A stretch of DNA of 8,505 nucleotides from Gemmatimonadota bacterium (lineage in GTDB: Bacteria; Gemmatimonadota; Gemmatimonadetes; Longimicrobiales; Gaopeijiaceae): assembly GCA_016209995.1 (NCBI GenBank), contig JACQVC010000343.1, forward strand, positions 1 through 8,505. The letters are read 5' to 3'. Position numbers and translations under genes: made by a program. The notes under the pieces are model-generated. The model did no database searches and was not told where the DNA came from. It was given only the letters and a program-made list of their open reading frames with translations. Position 1 is the stretch's first letter. Each line of letters opens with the position of its first letter. Shown one piece after another: positions 1 to 7,097 of this stretch.

Positions 1-1
1 C

Positions 2-211
2 ATGGATACGGACCGCATTGTCCGCGAGGTCAAGCGTCTCTACTTCGATACCACGCGAGAAACGCTCGAGCGCGACTTCGCGATGGCGCGCGAGCTGGCT
101 CAGGGCGTCCCGGACGAAGCGCCCGCTCGCGCCCAGATCGAACGATACCTCCGCGCTTTCCCCCGCCTTTGGTCCTCCCTGAACGGCGATGAGGCCAACG
201 GGCACCCGTAG
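2..211 (+). CDS. Small hypothetical protein, possibly 5'-truncated by window edge
   Basis: The reading frame is open from the first bases of the window to a TAG at 209-211, giving at least 69 residues. The ATG at position 2 may be the true start or an internal Met. Its upstream region, including any ribosome binding site, lies outside the window. The codons mostly end in G or C, like the neighbouring real genes, which supports coding. The protein is charged and looks largely alpha-helical, beginning with a basic/acidic stretch (VREVKRLYFDTTRETLERDF) and ending in a Pro/Gly-rich tail. There is no signal peptide, membrane segment or catalytic motif that I recognise, so I assign no function. It lies 61 bases upstream of the methyltransferase on the same strand. 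It could be a small first member of that operon or the last gene of an unrelated upstream unit. Confidence 0.55.
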   Translation: MDTDRIVREVKRLYFDTTRETLERDFAMARELAQGVPDEAPARAQIERYLRAFPRLWSSLNGDEANGHP

Positions 212-249
212 TTAACAGAGTAGTCCCCACCGTCCATTCCCTCGCCCCA

Positions 250-277
250 TCCATGGCTGCGTTTTTCGCGCCATGGA
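250..277 (+). promoter_or_regulatory. Hairpin enclosing the methyltransferase start codon
   Basis: The arms TCCATGGC (250-257) and GCCATGGA (270-277) are perfect reverse complements. Inside them, GCG (259-261) pairs with CGC (267-269) around a TTTTT loop, leaving only T258 bulged. The stem is therefore 8 + 3 base pairs with a five-base loop. The ATG start of the methyltransferase (273-275) is in the right arm, and an out-of-frame ATG (253-255) is in the left arm. No good Shine-Dalgarno sequence precedes either ATG. If transcribed from upstream, the mRNA would hide the start codon in a stem, so a role limiting or regulating translation of the methyltransferase is inferred. A chance palindrome cannot be excluded. 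Confidence 0.5.
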
Positions 278-3200
278 GGCATTCGATCGCGCCCTCGTTA
301 CCGGGGCTCGGGACGCGCAAGGACTCGCGCGTCTTCTCGAGGCGCTCGGGCTAGCGGCCCGCCCGCAGCCCTGGCCGACGCTGCCCGTATCCACACCCGA
401 TTCGCTGGCGAGCTGCCGCATTGCCGCGTCGCATGGTGGTCTGGCCGCAGTTGTCGGTACGGGACCGGACCGCACCACGGCCGACGTAGCGCGCGACATC
501 CGCGCGCTCGTCGCGGCCACACCAGGGCGGCGCTGGCTCTTCCTCCTGCACGATGCCGAGCTGCGCTGGCTGACGTTTCTCTCGCCGGGCGTGGACGGCG
601 AGATTCGGCGTCTGGAGGTCCGTCGCCCATCGCCGGACGCCGCAGCGCTGGAGACGCTCGCCGAGATGGTCGCGCGCCCGGGCGACGGCGCGACGGCCCT
701 GGCGCTGCGGCACGCACGAGCGCTAGCTCGGGGCCGGGTCACGGACCGATTCTTCGGCGAGTTTCGCGCGGTTCGCGCCGCGGTCGCTCGCGGGTGGAGC
801 GGCCTGGTCGCGCCTGAGGATCCGAGCGCCGCCGACCGCGACGAGCTTTCCCTTCTGCTTCTGTGCCGGCTCCTTTTCCTGCACTTCGTGGAGGCGCGGG
901 GCTGGCTGAACGGCGACACCCGGTATTTCGAGCACCTGCTCGAGCACTGGCTCGGGGCGCCGCGGACCGGATCATTCTTGCGGCAGCGTCTCGAGCCGCT
1001 CTTCTTTCGCGCGATCAACACGCCGACTGCGTTCCGCACGGCCGGCGTGCAGGCCTTGGGGCGACTGCCTTTTCTGAACGGTGGGCTGTTCGAGCGACGC
1101 CCGGTCGAGCGCCGTAATCCGAAGGCCGACCTTCCGGACGCTACGGTCGTCGCGCTCTTCGACGGCCTCTTCGCGCGTTACCGGTTCACGCCCGTCGAAA
1201 GGGCCAGCGAGGGCGATGACGGCGCCGGCGGAACCAGCATCGATCCCGAGATGCTCGGCCGCGTGTTCGAGGGTCTCATGGACCCGCGAGAGCGCCGTCG
1301 CAGCGGTACGTTCTACACGCCACGCGGCGCGGTCAGGGCTCTGGTCCGCGCGGCGCTCGAAAGCTACCTGAGCGCCGCTGCCACGCCGGGTGCGGAACCG
1401 GCGACCGATGCCGCGGGGTCGAGTGACGCAGCTGAGGGGAGTGCGGTCGCGCTCGACCGCATCCTCGCCGGCAAGCTCAGATCCCCGGCCGAACGCACGC
1501 GCGTCGCGGCAGCGCTCGGGTCCGTGCGCATTCTCGACCCGGCTAGCGGCTCCGGCGCGCTTCTGCTAGGCACACTCGAGGCCCTGATCGCGGCGCGCAC
1601 GGCATGTGGCGATACGGTCGGTCTCGCGGAGAGCGTGCGCGACTCGTTGTACGGCGTCGATCTCAAGCCCGATGCCGTGCTTCTGTGCATGCTGCGACTG
1701 TGGCTGGCGTTGCTTGGACCGGACAGCCGCGACAACGGAGCCCATCCGGCGGCGCTCCCGAATCTCGACCGCCGCATCCGCCAGGGCGATGCGCTCGTGG
1801 ACCCGCTGGAGTTCGCCATGGCTACCCGTGGGTCTGCGCGTCAGGACGCGGGATCGAGCCGCGCGCTGCGGACCATCGCCGGAATGCGCGCACGCTACTT
1901 CGCGGCGACCGGGTCGAAGAAGCACGCGATCGAGCGGGCGCTACTCCGGGCCGAGCGCACACTGGCCCTCGCCGTGCTGGGCGCCGCTCAGGAACACTAT
2001 GCCGGTCAGGTCACGGAGCTGGAATCCCTGGCCGCCAGTCGCGACCTGTTCGGGCAACCGGCGGCGGGGGCCGCGGACCTGGCTCGCCTCGAGCACGCGC
2101 GCGCCGCCCTGTCAGATGTCGAGCAGCGCCGCCACCAGTGCCGGGAGGCGAGCGAGCTGCCGTTCTTCAGCTTCCGGCTCCATTTCAGCGAAGTGTTCGC
2201 AGCGGGCGGGTTCGACATCATCGTGACGAACCCTCCGTGGGTGCGACCGCACCGGTGGAGTCGGGGCTCGGGCTCGGCGCTGCGCCGGCGGTACGCCTTG
2301 CTTCGCGCGGATCGCCTTCACGCCGCTCAGGCCGACCTGTCGCTGGCCTTCCTGGAGCGCTCGTTAGAGCTGCTGCGCCCGGGTGGCACGCTCGCGATTC
2401 TCCTGCCCGCCAAGGTGCTGCGATCGCTTTACGGCGGCAGCGCTCGGGCGATGCTCCTGCGGCAAACGACCATCGTTTCCATCGATGACCACGCTCTGGA
2501 CCAGCACGCCATGTTCCGGGCCGACTCCTTCGCGACCATGGTGGTGCTGCGGAAGGTCGAGCCGCCTCCGGAGCATCGCGTACGGGTTCGGTTGACACGA
2601 CGCACGGGGTCCCCTGCCGAGTTCTCGACACCGCAGGCGCTGCTCCCTGCGCCCTCGCCGGCGGGTCGCGGCGCACCGTGGCTCCTCGTTCCGACCGAAG
2701 TGGCCGCTGCCGTCCGGACGATGCAGCGTGCAGGCGAGCCGCTGGGCGATCAGCTCGCGGTCCATCGCGGCGTGTTCACCGGGGCGAACGACGTCTTCCT
2801 GCTGCGGAACGCGGAAGGCAAGGTCGGTGGCATCGTGCGAGCCAGCGGTGGCGCGGGCGACCGAGCTTCGCCCGGCAGTCACGGCGCGCCGAGGGGCGAG
2901 GCATCGGGCCAGGGCGAAAGGGGCAGCAGCGCGAGCAGCGAGGCCGGCGAAGCCGAAGTCTACGTCGAAGCTGCGGTGTTGCGGCGGGCCGTTCGTGGCT
3001 CCGGCGTCCATCCGTGGCGCTTCGATGCACACGAGCACCTGATCTGGCTCCACCGTGAGGGGGCGGGGCGTGCTCACGATGCGCCACGTCTGGCCGCAGC
3101 CTACCTCGAGCGGCATCGCCAGAGGCTCACGGCGCGCCATGGTGCGCAACGCCAAGCGCTCGGCGGGTTGTTCCGCGTGTCGCCCGCCGTGGTCGGTCCC

Positions 3201-3653
3201 AAGGTGATGTGGCGGGATCTCGGGATGCGTCCGGCCGCGGTCTACGCGCCCGATCCCGTGCGCTGTGCGGACGGTGTCGAGCGTGCACTCGTGCCGCTCA
3301 ACACCGTGTACTTCATCGTAGCGTCGGACCACGCGGCCGGATACTTCCTGGCCGCGCTTCTCGATGCCCTACCCGTCGCCATCTATCTGCGGGCGATCGC
3401 CGAGCGGGCGAAGGACGCTCGTTTCCGGTTCCTGGGCTGGACGGTGGCCGCGCTGCCGTTACCGCGGCAGTGGAAGGAGAGACCGGAGAGCCGCGAGATC
3501 GAGGAGCTGAGTCGCCGCGCACATGCGGATGCGTGGCTGGACGACGCCGGCCAGACACGGCTCAATCAACTGGCCGCTGATCTGTACGGCCTGAGTCCGG
3601 CGCAGACGGGAGCGTTGCTGGAGTGGGACCGTTGGCTAGCCGAGGCGACGTGA
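273..3653 (+). CDS. Eco57I/COG1002-type N6-adenine DNA methyltransferase (DrmMI/PglX-like)
   Basis: Predicted SAM-dependent enzyme that methylates adenine N6 in a specific DNA site, usually marking self DNA in a defence system. Visible layout over 1126 residues: an N-terminal domain without a recognised motif (1-150); a helical part with the family signature LLFLHFVEARGWL near 197-209; FLNGGLFE at 267-274; TFYTP at 346-350; SAM-binding motif I DPASGSG at 422-428; catalytic motif IV NPPW at 653-656; then LELLRPGGTLAILLPAKVLR. The C-terminal target-recognition region begins near GVFTGANDVFLL (833-844) and continues past PKVMWRDLG (976-984). A Gly/Ser/Ala-rich insert occupies about 851-892. I see no PD-(D/E)xK nuclease motif, so it is not an obvious type IIG enzyme. 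ATG 273 is the only credible start: upstream the frame closes at TAA 213-215, with no ATG, GTG or TTG between. The stop overlaps the next gene's GTG start. The family call is firm; the role in defence is inferred. Confidence 0.9.
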   Translation: MEAFDRALVTGARDAQGLARLLEALGLAARPQPWPTLPVSTPDSLASCRIAASHGGLAAVVGTGPDRTTADVARDIRALVAATPGRRWLFLLHDAELRWLTFLSPGVDGEIRRLEVRRPSPDAAALETLAEMVARPGDGATALALRHARALARGRVTDRFFGEFRAVRAAVARGWSGLVAPEDPSAADRDELSLLLLCRLLFLHFVEARGWLNGDTRYFEHLLEHWLGAPRTGSFLRQRLEPLFFRAINTPTAFRTAGVQALGRLPFLNGGLFERRPVERRNPKADLPDATVVALFDGLFARYRFTPVERASEGDDGAGGTSIDPEMLGRVFEGLMDPRERRRSGTFYTPRGAVRALVRAALESYLSAAATPGAEPATDAAGSSDAAEGSAVALDRILAGKLRSPAERTRVAAALGSVRILDPASGSGALLLGTLEALIAARTACGDTVGLAESVRDSLYGVDLKPDAVLLCMLRLWLALLGPDSRDNGAHPAALPNLDRRIRQGDALVDPLEFAMATRGSARQDAGSSRALRTIAGMRARYFAATGSKKHAIERALLRAERTLALAVLGAAQEHYAGQVTELESLAASRDLFGQPAAGAADLARLEHARAALSDVEQRRHQCREASELPFFSFRLHFSEVFAAGGFDIIVTNPPWVRPHRWSRGSGSALRRRYALLRADRLHAAQADLSLAFLERSLELLRPGGTLAILLPAKVLRSLYGGSARAMLLRQTTIVSIDDHALDQHAMFRADSFATMVVLRKVEPPPEHRVRVRLTRRTGSPAEFSTPQALLPAPSPAGRGAPWLLVPTEVAAAVRTMQRAGEPLGDQLAVHRGVFTGANDVFLLRNAEGKVGGIVRASGGAGDRASPGSHGAPRGEASGQGERGSSASSEAGEAEVYVEAAVLRRAVRGSGVHPWRFDAHEHLIWLHREGAGRAHDAPRLAAAYLERHRQRLTARHGAQRQALGGLFRVSPAVVGPKVMWRDLGMRPAAVYAPDPVRCADGVERALVPLNTVYFIVASDHAAGYFLAALLDALPVAIYLRAIAERAKDARFRFLGWTVAALPLPRQWKERPESREIEELSRRAHADAWLDDAGQTRLNQLAADLYGLSPAQTGALLEWDRWLAEAT

Positions 3654-6600
3654 AGCTGCCGGAGCTGATCGATGACCGGACGATACCGGGCTTCCGGGCC
3701 GTCTACGGCCATCTGACCACGAATTCCCATCTGCTGGAAGTCGCGGTGCGCAGCATCCATCTGAGCTCGATCGATCTGCGCCGCTCGGAGCTGGCCAAGC
3801 TGCGCACGCTGCGGCTGCTCATGGGTCGCGTCGACACCGGGTCGCTGGCGGCGGACGCCCAGGCCGTCGCGGCCGATCCTCACCGGCGAGCGAACCTCAT
3901 GCTCCTGCTGTCGCTACTGGACGCCGGCATCGTAGAGGTTCGGGCGGCCGCGCTCCTCGGTTGGGCTCCGGACTTCTCCGTCTTCCACGATGCACGCGGT
4001 CCCCGCCGCGTTCTGGTCGGACTGCACTCGTTCGGGAAGCCGTCCGTGCCCGGCTCAGTGTGGCTTACATCGTTGCACGAGGGCGGTGCGGCCGTGCGAG
4101 CCGCGGCGCGCTTCTCCGAGCTTTGGGCCGATGGACGGGATGTGAGTCCGGCGATTCTGGAGATCCTGGAGCGCGCGGCCACTTCGCCGCGAGCAGTGCG
4201 GGAGACGGCTCGTCGTCCGTACGGCAGCGTGACCGCCCCGGCTCAGGCGGCCATGGCGGCGCTGCAACAGGCCTTCGGAAGAGGGACGAACACGGGAGAG
4301 GCGACGGACGGGAGCCCCGACCTTCCGGGTGGCACGAGCGAGGGCGAGGACGGGAAGTTGGGAGGGCTAGCGAGGCCGGGCGCGCCGCAGGGGCTACGGG
4401 AGTTAGAAGAGCCAGGGCTGACCGTTTACCAGGCGGACGCCGCGGAACGCGCGGAGCAGATTCTGTCTCGGCGGCGCGGCGTCCTCATCTGCGACAGCGT
4501 CGGGCTGGGCAAGACGTTCATCGCGTTGCGACTAATCGAGCATGTGCTACGGCGAGGGGGGCGTGCGGTCGTGGTCTCGCCGGCCGCATTGCGCACCCAG
4601 TGGACGAAGCCGCTGCTCGAGCTGGCGGAGCGGTGCGGCGTGGGCCGCCGCATCGGGCTCGGTCGCAAGCGGACGACCGCGAGCGAACGGCACTGGCAGT
4701 CCGGCCGCCTCGAGCTGGCCGAGGCGACAGCCACTTACACGCGGCCTCTGGTCGCGTGGCTGTCGCAGGCGCGGTTGAGTCGTGGCACGCACGGCGCCGA
4801 AATGATTGGGGTGGTCGACCTGGTCGTGGTGGACGAAGCCCACAACTTCCGCAATCCCGGCACACGCCGCTACGCGGCTTTGGCCGACCTGACCGCGGGC
4901 GCGCGAGTCGCGCTGCTGACCGCGACGCCGGTGAACAACAGCGCCTGGGATCTATACTGGCTGATCCGCACGTTCGCAGGCGATGCGGATTTCGCCGACC
5001 TCGGCGTCCCGAGCCTGAAGGCGGCTACGGACGCCGCGCATCGTACGGGCGCATCGCTACGTCCCGTCGTGGCCGCGCTGACCGTACGCCGCAGCCGCGC
5101 GTTCATTCGCGATCACTACCAGCGGCGGTCCGCCCCAGGATCCCCCGACCTGCGTTTCCCGTCTCGCGCGCCACCGGTGCCGATCCGGTATTCGCTGGAC
5201 GAGCATCGGCCGGGATGGTCTCGCGAGGCACTGAAACTCCTCGAGGAGCTGGAGTTCGCGGCGCTCGAGATCGTCGCGCGCGCGGCGCGAAGGGGTGGAT
5301 CGCGGGCCGGCAGCTCGGCCCGCAGACGCGCGCTCGCGGCGCGGCGGCCGGTCGGCGCCAAACCGGGTGCACCCGCCGAGATCATGCGTCTTGCGCTCCT
5401 CAAGCGGTTGGAGTCGAGCGTGATCGCGTTCGCCAGGAGCATAGGCCGCCAACTGCGGCTGAGCGCTGCCGTGCGTGATGGCGTCGTGGCGGGACGGGTT
5501 CCCGATGCCGCAGAGATCCGGGCGATCGTGGGCGGTGACGATGCGGCCCAACTGCTCATGCCGCACGTGATCGGGGTGCCGCTGCCTCGCGGTCTGGAGC
5601 TCGAGCCTCTCGTCCAGGCTCTGGAGCGCGATCTGGGACGGCTGGGACGCCTGCAGACGCTGACCGGCAGCGTCGACGCGAGCATGGACCCGAAGCTCGC
5701 TCGCTTGGCGGATCTCCTGACCAACGACATCTCCGGTGAGAAGGTGGCCGTTTTCACGGAGTTCCGTGACACGGCTCGCTACCTGCATCAGGCGCTGTGC
5801 GGGCGGGCACGGGTGGCGTTGGTCGACGGGGGGTGCGCGCGCCTGGGCGCCGCCGCTGCCTCACGCGCGGAGGTCATCGCGCGTTTCGCGCCCCGGGCCA
5901 ACGGCGCTCGGCCGCCCGGCTCGGCTCACCGCGTCGACGTGCTCGTCGCGACCGACGTGCTGTCCGAGGGGCTCAACCTCCAGGACGCGGGACGCATCGT
6001 GTCCTACGATCTGCCCTGGAATCCCGTGCGACTCATCCAGCGCATCGGCCGCATCGATCGGCTGGGCTCATGCCATGAGCTGGTGCACGTGTACAACTTT
6101 ATCCCGGATGTGGGGCTCGACGCGATGCTCCGCCTCTTCGCCCGCATCCGCTCGAAGCTCGCCACGATCGGTGAGACCGTCGGCACGGACGGAGTCGTGT
6201 TCGGTGACGAGCGTCCCTGGGAGCTCGACACAGCCCTGAGCGCGCTGGCCGCCGGCGATGCGAGCTACCTGGATGAGATCGAGCGGGCTGAAGCCACGCC
6301 GTTCGAGATCGAGGAGCGCATCCGGCTGCGCTGGCGCAAGGCTGCAGCGGACGCGGCTCGAGCAGCGCGTGGCCGGCCCTCCGGGCCGCCCGACGGCTCC
6401 GAGACGCCGATTGTCGCAGCAGCCACCGACAACGGGCTCGGTGGGCTGACCGCACTGTGCTTTCGCGCGGACGCCCCCCGCGGCGCGGCGGACGCGGACG
6501 GGGACGATCGCTGGGTGGACGATCGCTGGGTCGTGAGTGACGCCGACGGTCTTCGACTCGACCGCACCCGCGCGCTGCAAACGTTCGCCCGCGCCCTCGA

Positions 6601-6994
6601 GGCCTCGCCGGCGCCGGTGGATCACGAGCGGCTCGAGCGCGACATCCAGCGGGCCAGCGACTGCATCGGCACGTCAGGCGCCGCGATGGCTCCCGATGCG
6701 CGCAGCGCCGAGTCCCGCGCGCGCAGGCGATTGGACCTCGAGCTGAACGCGCTGCGAGGTGAGCCGGACCCGGCGCTCTGTGAAAGGATCGACCGGCTCG
6801 CGCCCGCGCTCGCCCGTCCCCTACCCGTCGGACTCAGCGCACGGGTGAATCGCGTGCTGGCCCAGGGGCTGGACGCGCGCCGACTGTTGCACGCGCTGGA
6901 GGGCCTGCTCGCGCGTCACCAGCCCGTCGAGCAGGACGGGTCCAAGCAGTGGCGGCTCGTGGCGGCGGTGCAGTTGGTTTCGCGGACGAAGTAA
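3650..6994 (+). CDS. SNF2/HepA-family ATPase (DrmD-like) with degenerate N-terminal PLD-like domain
   Basis: Predicted DNA-dependent ATPase/translocase of superfamily 2, likely partner of the upstream methyltransferase. Numbering from GTG 3650 (1114 residues): 1-165 resembles the PLD-type domain found on some HepA-like helicases, but the HxK site reads A106-P-D108 and the following GSxN reads GLHS (124-127), so it looks catalytically dead. A Gly-rich linker spans about 210-256. Helicase lobe 1 has Walker A GLGKT (285-289), DEAH (395-398) and TATP (424-427). Between the lobes comes LLKRLESSVIAF, typical of this family. Lobe 2 has ATDVLSEGLNLQDAG and the arginine-finger motif QRIGRIDR (797-804). 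A C-terminal region of about 300 residues is unassigned. GTG 3650 was chosen because it forms a GTGA overlap with the methyltransferase stop and follows GAGG by four bases, suggesting translational coupling. An in-frame GTG at 3623 would add nine residues. The ATPase call is firm; the restriction role is inferred. Confidence 0.88.
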   Translation: MKLPELIDDRTIPGFRAVYGHLTTNSHLLEVAVRSIHLSSIDLRRSELAKLRTLRLLMGRVDTGSLAADAQAVAADPHRRANLMLLLSLLDAGIVEVRAAALLGWAPDFSVFHDARGPRRVLVGLHSFGKPSVPGSVWLTSLHEGGAAVRAAARFSELWADGRDVSPAILEILERAATSPRAVRETARRPYGSVTAPAQAAMAALQQAFGRGTNTGEATDGSPDLPGGTSEGEDGKLGGLARPGAPQGLRELEEPGLTVYQADAAERAEQILSRRRGVLICDSVGLGKTFIALRLIEHVLRRGGRAVVVSPAALRTQWTKPLLELAERCGVGRRIGLGRKRTTASERHWQSGRLELAEATATYTRPLVAWLSQARLSRGTHGAEMIGVVDLVVVDEAHNFRNPGTRRYAALADLTAGARVALLTATPVNNSAWDLYWLIRTFAGDADFADLGVPSLKAATDAAHRTGASLRPVVAALTVRRSRAFIRDHYQRRSAPGSPDLRFPSRAPPVPIRYSLDEHRPGWSREALKLLEELEFAALEIVARAARRGGSRAGSSARRRALAARRPVGAKPGAPAEIMRLALLKRLESSVIAFARSIGRQLRLSAAVRDGVVAGRVPDAAEIRAIVGGDDAAQLLMPHVIGVPLPRGLELEPLVQALERDLGRLGRLQTLTGSVDASMDPKLARLADLLTNDISGEKVAVFTEFRDTARYLHQALCGRARVALVDGGCARLGAAAASRAEVIARFAPRANGARPPGSAHRVDVLVATDVLSEGLNLQDAGRIVSYDLPWNPVRLIQRIGRIDRLGSCHELVHVYNFIPDVGLDAMLRLFARIRSKLATIGETVGTDGVVFGDERPWELDTALSALAAGDASYLDEIERAEATPFEIEERIRLRWRKAAADAARAARGRPSGPPDGSETPIVAAATDNGLGGLTALCFRADAPRGAADADGDDRWVDDRWVVSDADGLRLDRTRALQTFARALEASPAPVDHERLERDIQRASDCIGTSGAAMAPDARSAESRARRRLDLELNALRGEPDPALCERIDRLAPALARPLPVGLSARVNRVLAQGLDARRLLHALEGLLARHQPVEQDGSKQWRLVAAVQLVSRTK
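6503..6532 (+). repeat. In-frame 15-base tandem duplication in the SNF2 gene
   Basis: The unit GACGATCGCTGGGTG (6503-6517) is followed directly by GACGATCGCTGGGTC (6518-6532), matching at 14 of 15 bases. It duplicates the peptide DDRWV at residues 952-956 and 957-961 of the ATPase without breaking the frame. It sits in the weakly conserved C-terminal region, next to an Asp-rich stretch. Near-identity at the DNA level suggests a recent slippage duplication rather than a conserved structural repeat. Confidence 0.85.
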
Positions 6995-7097
6995 TCGCGT
7001 CTCGAGGGGAAGGCAAGGTAGGCGAGCAACAGCCAGAGCAGCACACGAACTCCCGAAGGCACTGTCCGGCGCGTGTTTCCCCTGAACGGCCTGACCC

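Noticed and set aside
212..1039. Long - strand open frame (275 residues) opposite the methyltransferase start
   Set aside because: It is Arg/Ser-rich, has no motif, and lies fully antisense to a well-supported gene. Long antisense frames are expected in such GC-rich DNA.
2640..2680. Possible inserted REP-like palindromic element coding LPAPSPAGRGAP
   Set aside because: The pairing arms are short and imperfect, and no second copy is seen in the window.
2364..3332. Long - strand open frame (322 residues) opposite the methyltransferase C-terminal half
   Set aside because: Composition is Arg/His/Pro-rich and typical of a shadow frame, with no domain seen; the + strand has clear conserved motifs across the same span.
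3961..5478. 505-residue + strand frame overlapping the SNF2 gene in another frame
   Set aside because: Arg/Gly/Ala-rich low-information translation. The SNF2 frame holds Walker A, DEAH and TATP in the same DNA.
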